Assembly (NCBI RefSeq): GCF_013248995.1 | Contig: NZ_JABRPK010000001.1 | Coordinates: 186,001-250,000 of the forward strand | Direction: 5' to 3' | DNA length: 64,000 nt | DNA from: Frigoribacterium sp. VKM Ac-2836 | GTDB taxonomy: Bacteria; Actinomycetota; Actinomycetes; Actinomycetales; Microbacteriaceae | In this document: positions 16,913-24,951 of the stretch, piece by piece | How positions within the stretch are numbered: position 1 is the first letter of the stretch | Layout of the letters: every line of letters starts with the position of its first letter | Position numbers and translations under genes: made by a program | The notes under the pieces: generated by a model | Database searches by the model: none | What the model was told of the DNA's origin: nothing | The model's input: only the letters and a program-made list of their open reading frames with translations

Positions 16913-16918
16913 TAGGGT
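16913..16918 (+). promoter_or_regulatory. -10 box (TAGGGT) of the DedA gene, leaderless
   Basis: TAGGGT lies 8 bases before the GTG at 16927, with no Shine-Dalgarno sequence. Confidence 0.5.
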
Positions 16919-16926
16919 CGTCCCTC

Positions 16927-17661
16927 GTGATCGCCGACGCCTTGCTCGCCGCCCTGCCCGCCTCGACCGGCGGGGGGTTCGTCCTGTTCAACCCGGACGA
17001 GCTGCTGCCAGCCCTCGGTCCCTGGGCCCTCGCGGGCATCTCGCTGATGGTGTTCATCGAGTCGGGTGTGCTGTTCCCCTTCTTGCCCGGTGACTCGCTG
17101 CTCTTCACGGCCGGCGTGCTGCACGAGGCCCTCGGCCTGCAGGTCTGGGTGATCGCGCTCTGCGCCTTCGTCGCTGCGGTGCTCGGCGACCAGGTGGGCT
17201 ACTTCCTGGGCAACCGCTTCGGCCGCCGCCTGTTCTCGGACGACGCGCGCATCCTCAAGACGGCCTACCTCGAGCGTGCCGAGGCGTTCTTCGCGAAGTA
17301 CGGCGGCACGAGCCTGATCCTCGGTCGGTTCGTCCCGATCGTCCGCACCTACGTCCCGCTCGCCGCCGGGACCGCGGGCTACCGGTACCGCAAGTTCGTG
17401 CTCTTCAACGTGACGGGTGCCTTCCTCTGGGCCGTGGGCATGACCGTGCTCGGTTCGCTTCTCGGCGGCATCCCGTTCATCCGAGACCACATCGACGTGC
17501 TCGCGGTCGTGCTCGTTGTGCTGTCGGTCGTCCCGATCGCCCTGCACGCCCTGCTCGCCTGGCGCCGGTCGCGCCGCGAGGCCGCCCTCACCGAGCTCCG
17601 GACCGCCGACCTCGGCGACGACGCGGGCACCGGGCCCGACGCGGCCGGCCGCCCCGAGTGA
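16927..17661 (+). CDS. DedA-family membrane protein (VTT/SNARE-associated domain)
   Basis: A 244-residue membrane protein. It carries the DedA signatures FIESGVLFPFLPGDSLLFTAG, ALCAFVAAVLGDQVGYFLGNRFGRR, FFAKYGGTSLILGRFVPIVRTYVPLAAGTAGYRYRKFVLFNVTGAFLWAVGM, and two C-terminal helices. The family takes part in membrane-lipid handling (undecaprenyl-phosphate or phospholipid translocation is established for some members) and in membrane potential. The GTG at 16927 is chosen because of the TAGGGT box 8 bases upstream. The stop overlaps the start of the next gene by 4 bases. Confidence 0.9.
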   Translation: MIADALLAALPASTGGGFVLFNPDELLPALGPWALAGISLMVFIESGVLFPFLPGDSLLFTAGVLHEALGLQVWVIALCAFVAAVLGDQVGYFLGNRFGRRLFSDDARILKTAYLERAEAFFAKYGGTSLILGRFVPIVRTYVPLAAGTAGYRYRKFVLFNVTGAFLWAVGMTVLGSLLGGIPFIRDHIDVLAVVLVVLSVVPIALHALLAWRRSRREAALTELRTADLGDDAGTGPDAAGRPE

Positions 17662-18377
17662 CCGGCACGCCGCTCGGCTCGGTCGACGACTGCGTCGCCC
17701 GAGCCCTCGCGGTCCACGCCCGGACGCAGGAGGCGCGACTCGGCTCCTCGCCGGGCGTCGCGACGGCCGCCGGCTCGGCCTCGGTTCCCGTCCGCACCCT
17801 GATCGGCGTCGCCGGCGAGCCCGGTGGCGGCAAGAGCACGGCCGCTGCAGCGCTCGTCGAGGGACTCGTCCGGGTCGGGGTGCGTGCCGTGGTCGTGCCG
17901 ATGAACGGCTTCCACCTCGCCGGATCGTCCCTGGGACGACTCGGTCGCCTCGACCGGAAGGGAGCGATCGACACGTTCGACGCCGGCGGCTACCTGAGCC
18001 TGCTCCGGCGGTTGCGGTCGCGCTCGACGACGGTGTGGGCACCCGAGTACGTCCGCGGCGTCGAGGAGTCGATCGGCGGCGCGATCGAGGTCGACCCCTC
18101 GGTCGAGGTCGTGGTCAGCGAGGGGAACTACCTGCTGGCCGAGCTCGCACCGTGGCCCGACGTGCGCTCGGCGTTCGACGAGGTGTGGTTCGTCGACACC
18201 CCGGCCGGGCTGCGCCGTCGGTGGCTCGTCGCCCGGCACGTCCGGTTCGGCATGACTCCCGAGGCCGCTGCGGCCTGGGCCGCCGGCCCGGACGAGGCGA
18301 ACGCCCGGCTCGTCCGGACCACCCGTGCCCGGGCCGACGTGGTCGTGGACGCCGGCCGCCTCTGGCCCGACGCCTGA
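17658..18377 (+). CDS. P-loop nucleoside/uridine-kinase-like protein
   Basis: A 239-residue cytoplasmic kinase. Walker A is GEPGGGKST (53-61). VVPMNGFHLAGSSLGRLGRLDRKGAIDTFDAGGYLSLL is the substrate region of the PRK/uridine-kinase/pantothenate-kinase-like group, and VVVSEGNYLL is Walker B. The C-terminal lid has LRRRWLVARHVRFG. This matches actinobacterial nucleoside/nucleotide kinase family proteins; the substrate is not determined. The GTG at 17658 overlaps the DedA stop (GTGA), so the two are translationally coupled. Confidence 0.8.
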   Translation: MTGTPLGSVDDCVARALAVHARTQEARLGSSPGVATAAGSASVPVRTLIGVAGEPGGGKSTAAAALVEGLVRVGVRAVVVPMNGFHLAGSSLGRLGRLDRKGAIDTFDAGGYLSLLRRLRSRSTTVWAPEYVRGVEESIGGAIEVDPSVEVVVSEGNYLLAELAPWPDVRSAFDEVWFVDTPAGLRRRWLVARHVRFGMTPEAAAAWAAGPDEANARLVRTTRARADVVVDAGRLWPDA

Positions 18378-18398
18378 CCGCCCGCCCGCCCGCACCGA

Positions 18399-18443
18399 GC
18401 CTCCTCGACTCCCGCCTCCTCGACTCCCGCCTCCCCGCCTCCC
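18399..18443. repeat. short tandem repeat, 15-base unit
   Basis: The unit GCCTCCTCGACTCCC occurs twice exactly, with a third degenerate copy, just after the kinase gene. GCCTCCTCGAC resembles the dispersed GGAGGCGCGG motif family in reverse. Confidence 0.55.
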
Positions 18444-18454
18444 GCCCGATCGCT

Positions 18455-18573
18455 GTGCAATTCGCGACAAAGACGCCGCGACGCGCCCGTGCCGCGCGGA
18501 AGCGATCGGCGTGTCCCGGCGGAGCTGTCGGGTTCGGCACGTCGACGGCGCCGGCAGTGGTCGGGAATTGCAC
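18455..18573. repeat. 119-base element with inverted GTGCAATTC ends
   Basis: GTGCAATTCGCGACAA at the left and GTGCAATTCCCGACCA read inward from the right match in 14 of 16 bases. The interior is GC-rich with further self-complementary stretches. It fills the 382-base gap between the kinase and phosphatase genes together with the tandem repeat and two exact GGAGGCGCGGGTC copies (18641 and 18675). It could be a structured RNA, a MITE-like remnant or a decayed terminator. Confidence 0.45.
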
Positions 18574-18759
18574 GGGGTGAGCGGGGGCGCAGGGGCGGGA
18601 GGTGCGCGAGGCGCGGCTCGAGACCTGCCAACCGAGCCCAGGAGGCGCGGGTCGAGACCAGCGGACGCAGTCCGGGAGGCGCGGGTCGCGTTCACCGGCC
18701 GATCGACCGACCGACCGGCCCGCCGGCCGTGTCGGGGGTCCGCCGTAGGGTGGACGATC

Positions 18760-19428
18760 ATGCGCCTGTTGTTGATCCGTCACGGTCAGACCCCCGACAA
18801 CGTCGAGGGCAAGCTCGGCACCGTCGCCCCCGGCGTCGGGCTCACCGACCTCGGTCGACGGCAGGCCGAGGCCCTGCCTGCGGCGCTCGCCGACGAGACG
18901 ATCGGTGCACTCGCGGTCAGCACGCTCGTGCGCACCCAGCTCACGGCGGCACCCCTGGCGACGGCCCGGGCGCTCACGCCGACGGTGCTCGACGGGCTGC
19001 GCGAGGTGAAGGCCGGCGACCTCGAAGACCGGAGCGACACCGAGGCGGTCGCGGCCTACGTCGGTCGTATCTTCGCCTGGGCCTCGGGCGACCTCGACGC
19101 CCGGGTGCCCGGCTCCGAGGACGGTCACGAGTTCTTCGCTCGATACGACGCCGCGTTGGCCGAACTCATCGCGGGGGGTGAGCGCGACGGCCATCGGACG
19201 GTCGCGGCCGTCAGCCACGGTGCGGCCATCCGCGCCTGGGTCGGATCCCGAGCGGTGAACGCCGACGACGCCTTCATCCGTCATCACCTGCTCGAGAACA
19301 CGGGCGTGGTCACCCTCGAGGGCACCCTCGACCGCGGCTGGCGACTGGAGACCTGGCAGGGTCTGCCCGTCGGCGGTGCCGAGCTGCTCGACCTCGAGGC
19401 GCCCGACCCCACCGGTGAGTCCTACTGA
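18760..19428 (+). CDS. histidine phosphatase (phosphoglycerate-mutase-like)
   Basis: A 222-residue protein of the histidine-phosphatase superfamily. The catalytic motif RHGQTPDN has His8, the helix VSTLVRTQLTAAPLA carries the second Arg, LREVKAGDLEDRSD has the acidic residue, and AAVSHGAAIRAWVG the second catalytic His. It is more likely a general small-molecule phosphatase than glycolytic mutase; the substrate is unknown. The ATG at 18760 is fixed by the fold starting there and by TAGGGT at 18746-18751, 8 bases upstream; longer upstream frames run through repeats. Confidence 0.88.
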   Translation: MRLLLIRHGQTPDNVEGKLGTVAPGVGLTDLGRRQAEALPAALADETIGALAVSTLVRTQLTAAPLATARALTPTVLDGLREVKAGDLEDRSDTEAVAAYVGRIFAWASGDLDARVPGSEDGHEFFARYDAALAELIAGGERDGHRTVAAVSHGAAIRAWVGSRAVNADDAFIRHHLLENTGVVTLEGTLDRGWRLETWQGLPVGGAELLDLEAPDPTGESY

Positions 19429-19431
19429 GCC

Positions 19432-19494
19432 CCGACCCGGTGCCGCAGCCCGACCCGGCGCCGCAGCGCGACCCGGCGCCGCAGCGCGACGCGG
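19432..19494. repeat. 18-base tandem repeat, 3.5 copies
   Basis: The unit CCGACCCGGCGCCGCAGC is repeated three times with single-base changes, plus a half copy. It fills the gap between two convergent genes (stop codons at 19428 and 19495) and may act as a structured terminator. Confidence 0.75.
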
Positions 19495-20772
19495 CTAGGC
19501 GAGCAGGCGCTCCAGGGCCGGTCCGCTGAACTTGCCGTCGGGGTCGACCTCGTGCACGAGGGTCGCGAAGTCGGCCAGTCGCGGATACGCCGCCACGACC
19601 GCCGTGTGCGGCAGGGCGGACAGCTTGCCCCAGTGCGGGCGTGGGGTGAACGGGGCCAGGGCCTCCTCGACGCGGGGGATCAGGGCGGCCACCTCGGCCG
19701 GGTGCTTCTTCCAGGTGAAGGCGATGCCCAGGCTGTCCTGCGGCGTCGGGCTCAACCAGAGGGGGTCGCCGGCGACGGTGCGGGTCTCGCAGGTGTGCAG
19801 GTGGGGGCGCAGGTCGTCGCCGAGGCGTTGCACGGCCCGGAGGGCGGCGGGGCCGTCGTCGAGGGCCACGAAGTGCTCGCTCTGCAGCTCCGAGCCGACC
19901 GAGGGGGTGGCGTCGATGCGGAAGTGCGGCAGGCGGTCCGCCCATGACCCGACGCTGCCGTCCATCGGCGTCGACTTCGTCCCGGTGACCTCGGCGTGCT
20001 CGTCGACGGGAGCGGGGCGCGCACCCCAGAGGTCCCGGGGCATCGACACGTCGGCGAGACCGTCGGGCACGCGCGACTTGACGAGCACCTCGCGGATGCG
20101 ATGGTCGAACTCGTGGAAGAAGCTCACGCTGTAGCCGGCGCCGAAGACGTCGAGCAGGTGGTCGTCGACGCTCGACCAGGGCAGGTCGACGTAGGTGTCC
20201 TGCCGCATGCGGAACCCGGGCTGCACGTCGAGGGTGACCCGGACGACGACGCCCAGGGCGCCCAGGGCGACGACGCTGCCGTCGAACCCCGGCTGTCCGC
20301 GACGCACGGTTCGCAGAGACCCGTCCGCGCCGACGATCTCGAGGGCCGAGACCGCACTCGACAGGCTGCCGAGGCCGAGGCCCGAGCCGTGGGTGCCCGT
20401 GGCGACGGCGCCGCCCACCGAGATGTGCGGCAGTGAGCCCATGTTGAGCAGGGCGAGCCCGTGTCGATCGAGGTGCTGCGCGACGAAGGCGTAGTTCGTG
20501 CCGGCGCCCACGGTGACGCTGAGGCCGTCCTCGGCGATGACCGGATCGGCGGGCAAGGCCGTGGTCGACACCAGCAGGCCACGGCCGTCGGCCACGTCGC
20601 TGAACGAATGTCGCGTGCCCAGTGCCCGGATGCGCGGAGCCCCCGCCACGAGCTCGCTCAGCTCGTCGACGGTGCTCGGTCGCACGACCCGCGTCGCTCC
20701 GTAGCTGAAGCTGTCCGCCCAGTTGCGCTCGTCGCGTCGGGGTGGCCGGAGGGTCTCGTGCGTCGTCGTCAC
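19495..20772 (-). CDS. FAD-linked alditol-oxidase-like oxidase (AldO / D-arabinono-lactone oxidase family)
   Basis: A 425-residue flavoenzyme. The N-terminal PCMH-type FAD domain has VVRPSTVDELSELV, RALGTRHSFSDVADG (His55 in the position of the covalent FAD link in AldO-type oxidases), LNMGSLPHISVGGAVATGTHGSG and GALGVVVRVTLDVQPGF. The C-terminal half carries the ALO domain, ending HWGKLSALPHT and LVHEVDPDGKFSGPALERLLA. Known relatives oxidise xylitol, sorbitol or aldonolactones with O2, giving H2O2. It has no signal peptide, so it is cytoplasmic. The substrate is an inference from family resemblance. Confidence 0.85.
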   Translation of the reverse strand: MTTTHETLRPPRRDERNWADSFSYGATRVVRPSTVDELSELVAGAPRIRALGTRHSFSDVADGRGLLVSTTALPADPVIAEDGLSVTVGAGTNYAFVAQHLDRHGLALLNMGSLPHISVGGAVATGTHGSGLGLGSLSSAVSALEIVGADGSLRTVRRGQPGFDGSVVALGALGVVVRVTLDVQPGFRMRQDTYVDLPWSSVDDHLLDVFGAGYSVSFFHEFDHRIREVLVKSRVPDGLADVSMPRDLWGARPAPVDEHAEVTGTKSTPMDGSVGSWADRLPHFRIDATPSVGSELQSEHFVALDDGPAALRAVQRLGDDLRPHLHTCETRTVAGDPLWLSPTPQDSLGIAFTWKKHPAEVAALIPRVEEALAPFTPRPHWGKLSALPHTAVVAAYPRLADFATLVHEVDPDGKFSGPALERLLA

Positions 20773-20809
20773 CGGTCGAGTCTCGCACGGGCCCGCGACG
20801 CCCGCCTGC

Positions 20810-21985
20810 TCAGGCGACGATGCCTTCCTCGTCCTCGCGGACGGCGACCCGCTCGTTCGCGAGACGGGTGTTCCGGATGCTCCAGAGGTGCGTCAGGCCT
20901 GCGAGGGCGAGCCCGGCGGCGAGCCAGAGCGAGAGCGTCAGAGCGGCCCGACCCCAGCCCTGGCCGGGGAAGTAGACGATCGACTGGGTCGCGTGCAGCC
21001 AGGCCGAACCGTTCCAGAAGGCACCGATCGCCGCGAAGAACGGCGGCACGAGCTGCGACGAGAAGACACCGCCCGAGCTGGTGAAGTTCAGCATGACGAA
21101 GAGCATGGTCAGGGCGGGCGTCGTCCAGTGCCGCAGCAGGGGGTGCAGGCCGATGCCGATCACGACGACGGCGGTCACGTACAACCAGCTGACGAGGGCC
21201 ACGCCCCACAGGCCGGTCGTGACGATGCCGTAGACGGGGCCGACGACGACGGTGCCGATCGCCGCGATCACTGCTGCCGTGGCGACACCGGCGAGGAGGC
21301 GCGAGCCGAGACCCAGCCGAGCGCTCGCCGCCGAGATGGCCGCGGCGCTCGCGTACGCGCCGACGCTGAGGGCGACGAGCAGGAAGAACAGCCCCTGACC
21401 GGTCGGGTCGCCCGGGCCGCTCGGGACCACGTCGTCGACCTTCAGGGGCAGGCCGAGTCGGTAGGCGACGGGCCCGAAGACCTTCTGCAGCACGCTCGCG
21501 GTCGTGTCCGACGCGGCGGACGAGACGTAGAGGGTCGCGTCGGCCGTGCCCACCTCGAACGCACCCGCGATCTCGCGGTCGGTGACGAGAGCCCGAGCCG
21601 CGTCGGCGTCGGCCACGGTCCGGACGTCGAGGGCGTCGGGATCGGCGTCGTTGAGCTGCTGGGCGAAGACCTCGCTCTGGGCGGAACCGCCCACCACCGC
21701 GACCGGCACGTGGTGCGGGGTCGGGTGGCCGAAGGCGCCGAGGTAGGCGAGGGCCATGCCGGTGGCGAGGAAGAGCGGGATGAGCACGTGCAGTGCGAGG
21801 GAGCGCCAGGCCGCGGCGTCGGGGCGTGGGCGCCGCGCGGCCACCGGCCGGGCGTGCTGGTGGCCGCGGTGGAGGCGCGGGTCGGGCCGGTCGTCGCCGC
21901 CAGGGAGTGCGTCGTCCCGGAACGGGTGCTGATCGGGATGCGCGCCGTCGTCGGGGCGGTGCAGGGTCAGGTCGGTGGTCGTCAC
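20810..21985 (-). CDS. ABC-2/DUF3533-like multi-pass membrane protein
   Basis: A 391-residue protein. A roughly 60-residue His/Asp/Arg-rich cytoplasmic N-terminus leads to one transmembrane helix (LALHVLIPLFLATGMALAYLGAF), a large extracytoplasmic domain of about 130 residues, and about five C-terminal helices. This topology and the motif MLNFTSSGGVFSSQLVPPFFAAIGAFWNGSAW fit the YhgE/Pip or DUF3533 group of ABC-2-like proteins. The function is unknown; efflux or export is possible. The GTG at 21985 follows AGGAGCCCC. It is divergent from a MarR-family gene, and a perfect palindrome between them suggests control by that regulator. Confidence 0.75.
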   Translation of the reverse strand: MTTTDLTLHRPDDGAHPDQHPFRDDALPGGDDRPDPRLHRGHQHARPVAARRPRPDAAAWRSLALHVLIPLFLATGMALAYLGAFGHPTPHHVPVAVVGGSAQSEVFAQQLNDADPDALDVRTVADADAARALVTDREIAGAFEVGTADATLYVSSAASDTTASVLQKVFGPVAYRLGLPLKVDDVVPSGPGDPTGQGLFFLLVALSVGAYASAAAISAASARLGLGSRLLAGVATAAVIAAIGTVVVGPVYGIVTTGLWGVALVSWLYVTAVVVIGIGLHPLLRHWTTPALTMLFVMLNFTSSGGVFSSQLVPPFFAAIGAFWNGSAWLHATQSIVYFPGQGWGRAALTLSLWLAAGLALAGLTHLWSIRNTRLANERVAVREDEEGIVA

Positions 21986-22030
21986 GGGGCTCCTCGTGGT
22001 CGGGGGCGCCGTTGCCCATCAGGTCATACA

Positions 22031-22045
22031 GTTGCATTATGCAAC
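22031..22045. promoter_or_regulatory. MarR-type operator, perfect palindrome
   Basis: GTTGCATTATGCAAC is a perfect 7-1-7 inverted repeat, AT-rich against its background, between the divergent DUF3533-like and MarR genes. It is placed to block transcription of the membrane-protein gene and perhaps of the regulator itself. Confidence 0.7.
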
Positions 22046-22082
22046 ACAAACCACGTCCTCGGTGTTCCCGCCTGCCCGCCGT

Positions 22083-22088
22083 TAGGCT
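22083..22088 (+). promoter_or_regulatory. -10 box (TAGGCT) of the MarR gene, leaderless
   Basis: TAGGCT is 6 bases before the GTG at 22095, without a Shine-Dalgarno sequence. Confidence 0.5.
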
Positions 22089-22094
22089 GGCCCC

Positions 22095-22535
22095 GTGACG
22101 GACCAGCGGGGGCAGCGAGGCATCGACACGGTCTACTCGGAACTCGAGACCGTGTCGCGGCGGGCCGTGGCCCGTGCCCGGCACAAGAGCGCTCCGTTGT
22201 CGTTCGTCGAGCACTCCCTCGTCACCTTCATCGCCTCGAACCCCGGTTGCCGCGCCACCGACATCGCGGCGGACTTCGGCCTCAACCGCTCGACCGTCTC
22301 GCGCCAGCTCGGCGGGCTCGTCGAGCTGGGCCTGGTCGAGTCCGGCGAGGGGGTCATGGCCGACGGGCGACGGGGCCAGGCCCTCACGCTGACCGCCCGT
22401 GGCCACGACCTGCTCGCCCGCTCGGTCGACGCCAACCGATCCGCTCTGGCCGATCGGCTCGAGGGGTGGACGGCGGGCGAGGTCGACGCCCTCGCCGCGG
22501 CGTTGCACCGCCTGAACTCGGCTTTCGTCGACTGA
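22095..22535 (+). CDS. MarR-family transcriptional regulator
   Basis: A 146-residue protein with a central winged helix: FIASNPGCRATDIAADFGLNRSTVSRQLGGLVELGLVESGEGVMADGRRGQALTLT, including the recognition helix NRSTVSRQL and the wing. Terminal helices form the dimer. The GTG at 22095 is chosen by the TAGGCT box. The likely target is the palindrome at 22031-22045 and the divergent membrane-protein gene. The ligand is unknown. Confidence 0.88.
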   Translation: MTDQRGQRGIDTVYSELETVSRRAVARARHKSAPLSFVEHSLVTFIASNPGCRATDIAADFGLNRSTVSRQLGGLVELGLVESGEGVMADGRRGQALTLTARGHDLLARSVDANRSALADRLEGWTAGEVDALAAALHRLNSAFVD

Positions 22536-22675
22536 CCTTCGAGGCGGTCCCGGGGGTGCCCCTCGTCGGCGGCCCGCGGCCCGGCCCGAGGTGATCAGGC
22601 GACACCCGTCGTCGTGGGCGACGCAGGCGGCCAGCCGTGCCTCCTCGCCATTCGGGGTACAGATCCTGTGACGGA

Positions 22676-22691
22676 TGTGACTGAAGTCACG
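22676..22691 (+). promoter_or_regulatory. CRP/GlxR-type binding site upstream of the M23 peptidase gene
   Basis: TGTGACTGAAGTCACG matches the TGTGA-N6-TCACA consensus at 9 of 10 positions. It lies 190 bases before the GTG start and about 90 bases before a TAGGCT box (about 22782). The 333-base gap contains no gene. It has a leader of about 80 bases after that -10 box that I could not match to a known riboswitch. Confidence 0.5.
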
Positions 22692-22865
22692 TCGTGCATC
22701 CTGGTGTGAACCCCTGACTGGGGACAAGCCGATCACGAGAAACCTTGAGGTGCGGGTTTACCCTTCCCGGTTCCGCCCGTAGGCTGATCGGGTCCCCCAC
22801 CCCCGACGACCGTCGATCCGACGCGTCCTGAGGGCTCGGGACCGACCACAGATAGGTGCTCCTCC

Positions 22866-24233
22866 GTGACTTCGCCCGTGACCCCGCCCCGCCGTCAGGG
22901 CGTCGCCGCCGCCGTCTCGACGGTGCTGCTCACCCTCACGCTGGTCGTGTCGGGCACGATGCTGGGCGCCGCACCCGCGCAGGCCGCCTCGTACCCGTCG
23001 TGGGACGACGTCCAGGCCGCCCGGTCGAGCGAGTCGGCCAAGGCCGCCGAGGTCGGCCGCATCCAGGGGTTGCTCGACCAGCTCGCGAGCGACGCGTCCT
23101 CCGCCCAGGCCGAGGCCGAGCGTCTCGGTGCCGAGTTCGAGAAGGCCCAGGCCGACGCCGACGCCGGCGCCGCCAAGCTCGCCGAACTGCAGTCGCAGGC
23201 CGACGAGAAGGCCGCGGTGGCCGACGCGAGCGAGCAGCGCGCCGGTCAGGTCTCGGCCCAACTCGCCCGCACGGGTGGTGGCAACGTCTCGTCGCAGCTC
23301 GTGGGCGACACCGAGCAGGCCGACGACCTGTTGTACCGGCTGGGTGCGATGAGCAAGCTCACCGAACAGACCGACGGCATCCGTCAGCAGGCCGTGAACG
23401 ACCGCAACGTCGCGCAGTCGCTGTCCGACCAGGCCAAGGTCGCCTCGGACGCTCTCGTCACGTTGCAGGGGGCCGCCCAGGTCTCGATGGACGAGGCGCA
23501 GGCCGCCTCCGACGCCGCCGCGGCTGCCGTCACCGCCCAGCAAGAGAACGAGTCGCGCCTCCAGGGCCAGCTCGCCGTGCTGCAAGATCAGAGCCTCCAG
23601 ACCGAGGCCGACTACGCCACCGGCGTCGAGGTCGCACGTCAGGCCGAAGAGGCCCGCAAGGCCGCGGCGGCCGCCGAGGCCGCCCGTCAGGCCGAGGCCC
23701 TGCGTCAGCAGCGTGCGGCTGCGGCCGCGGCTGCCGCCGCTCGACCCGCGACGCCCGCCGCACCCGCGCCGGCCCCTGCGACCGGTGGCGGTTCGTCCGG
23801 CGGCGGCGGTGGCGGCTCGACCGGCTCGGGCTGGGTGCGTCCCAGCGCCGGCTACATGTCGAGCGGCTACGGCATGCGCGTCAACCCGGTGACCGGTGTC
23901 TACCGCATGCACGACGGCATCGACCTGGCCCCCGGCTGCAACAGCCCCATCTACGCCGCGACCTCGGGCACCGTGACCTTCGCGGGTCAGGCGAGCGGTT
24001 ACGGCAACTACGTCCAGGTGAGCCACGGCGGTGGCGTCTCGACCGCGTACGGCCACATCGTCAACGGTGGCATCAAGGTGTCGCGGGGGCAGAGCGTCGT
24101 GGCGGGCCAGTTGATCGCGCTCGTCGGGTCGACCGGCAACTCGACCGGCTGCCACCTGCACTTCGAGACCCGCGTGGGTGGCGCCTCGACCAACCCCGTG
24201 CCGTTCATGGCCGCGCGAGGCGTGCGACTCTAG
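22866..24233 (+). CDS. secreted coiled-coil M23 peptidase (peptidoglycan hydrolase or divisome activator)
   Basis: A 455-residue exported protein. A signal peptide (VSTVLLTLTLVVSGTMLGAAPAQA) is cleaved near residue 40. A long Ala/Gln/Glu-rich coiled coil (about 45-295) and a Gly-rich linker follow, and then an M23 (LytM) domain from about 320. The zinc ligands look intact: MHDGIDLAP (H-x3-D) and HLHFETR (H-x-H). With intact ligands it is more likely a true endopeptidase than an EnvC/NlpD-like activator, although the coiled coil resembles those. It acts in the cell wall. The GTG at 22866 starts a proper signal peptide. A CRP-like site upstream suggests cAMP-linked control. Confidence 0.88.
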   Translation: MTSPVTPPRRQGVAAAVSTVLLTLTLVVSGTMLGAAPAQAASYPSWDDVQAARSSESAKAAEVGRIQGLLDQLASDASSAQAEAERLGAEFEKAQADADAGAAKLAELQSQADEKAAVADASEQRAGQVSAQLARTGGGNVSSQLVGDTEQADDLLYRLGAMSKLTEQTDGIRQQAVNDRNVAQSLSDQAKVASDALVTLQGAAQVSMDEAQAASDAAAAAVTAQQENESRLQGQLAVLQDQSLQTEADYATGVEVARQAEEARKAAAAAEAARQAEALRQQRAAAAAAAAARPATPAAPAPAPATGGGSSGGGGGGSTGSGWVRPSAGYMSSGYGMRVNPVTGVYRMHDGIDLAPGCNSPIYAATSGTVTFAGQASGYGNYVQVSHGGGVSTAYGHIVNGGIKVSRGQSVVAGQLIALVGSTGNSTGCHLHFETRVGGASTNPVPFMAARGVRL

Positions 24234-24261
24234 GCACCCGGCGAGGGGGCAGAATCGTCTG

Positions 24262-24786
24262 GTGACGAACACCGCTCCCTCCACCCTGCCCCCGCTGCAC
24301 CTCGAACGCGTCGCCTTCGACGATCCTCGTGCCGTCGCCCTCCGTGACGCCATGGACGCCGAGATGACCGTCCGCTACCACCGTGACGTGGTCGAGCCCG
24401 TCGCCGTCGTCGAGGCGCGGAACGCCGCGCTCACCGTGCACCCGTCGAACGTGCTGGCCACCGTCCTGGTGGTCGCCGACGACGGTGTCGACGGTGGGAC
24501 GGCCGTGGGCCATGCCCTCGTCCAGAGCCGCGACGGCGAATGGGAGGTCAAGCGTGTGATCGTCGCGGACGGTCAGCGTGGTCGAGGCATCGGCCGTCTG
24601 TTGATGGCCGAACTCGAGACGATCGCCCGCGAGGGTGGTGCACGTCGGCTCATCCTGCAGACGGGCGACCGCCAGCCCGACGCCGTCGCGCTCTACGAGA
24701 AGATCGGGTTCACGCGCATCCCGACCTACGAGCCCTACGTCACGACCATCCCGCAGTCCATCTGCTTCGAGAAGCCGGTCGTCTGA
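24262..24786 (+). CDS. GNAT-family N-acetyltransferase
   Basis: A 174-residue protein with the GNAT core: VAVVEARNAAL, then the acetyl-CoA loop VIVADGQRGRGIGRLLMAELETIAREGGARRLILQTGDRQPDAVALYEKIGFTRIP. The substrate is unknown. The GTG at 24262 is selected because CAGAAT (-10-like) lies 6 bases upstream and the fold begins shortly after; a longer frame would overlap the end of the peptidase gene. It is followed by one exact GGAGGCGCGGGTC motif and a perfect palindromic terminator. Confidence 0.85.
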   Translation: MTNTAPSTLPPLHLERVAFDDPRAVALRDAMDAEMTVRYHRDVVEPVAVVEARNAALTVHPSNVLATVLVVADDGVDGGTAVGHALVQSRDGEWEVKRVIVADGQRGRGIGRLLMAELETIAREGGARRLILQTGDRQPDAVALYEKIGFTRIPTYEPYVTTIPQSICFEKPVV

Positions 24787-24834
24787 CGGCCGCAGGCCGA
24801 CGCCCGTCGAGGAGGCGCGGGTCGCCACGACGAC

Positions 24835-24872
24835 GGAGGCGCGCCCCGGTCACGTGACCGGGGCGCGCCTCC
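24835..24872. terminator. perfect 38-base palindrome between convergent genes
   Basis: Each 19-base arm reads GGAGGCGCGCCCCGGTCAC against its exact complement, with no loop bases. It begins and ends with a one-base variant of the dispersed motif (GGAGGCGCGC). Its place between the convergent GNAT and protease genes fits a bidirectional terminator. Confidence 0.75.
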
Positions 24873-24951
24873 TGCGCTCTCGGGGCGGGCGTGTCCGTGC
24901 GAGCCGGGCGTCCGCGGTCGCCCCTCGTCGACGGACCCGCCCGCCCACGGA

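Noticed and set aside
22700-22865. c-di-AMP (ydaO-type) riboswitch upstream of the M23 gene
   Set aside because: The expected conserved blocks could not be found by eye, so only the CRP-like site is reported.
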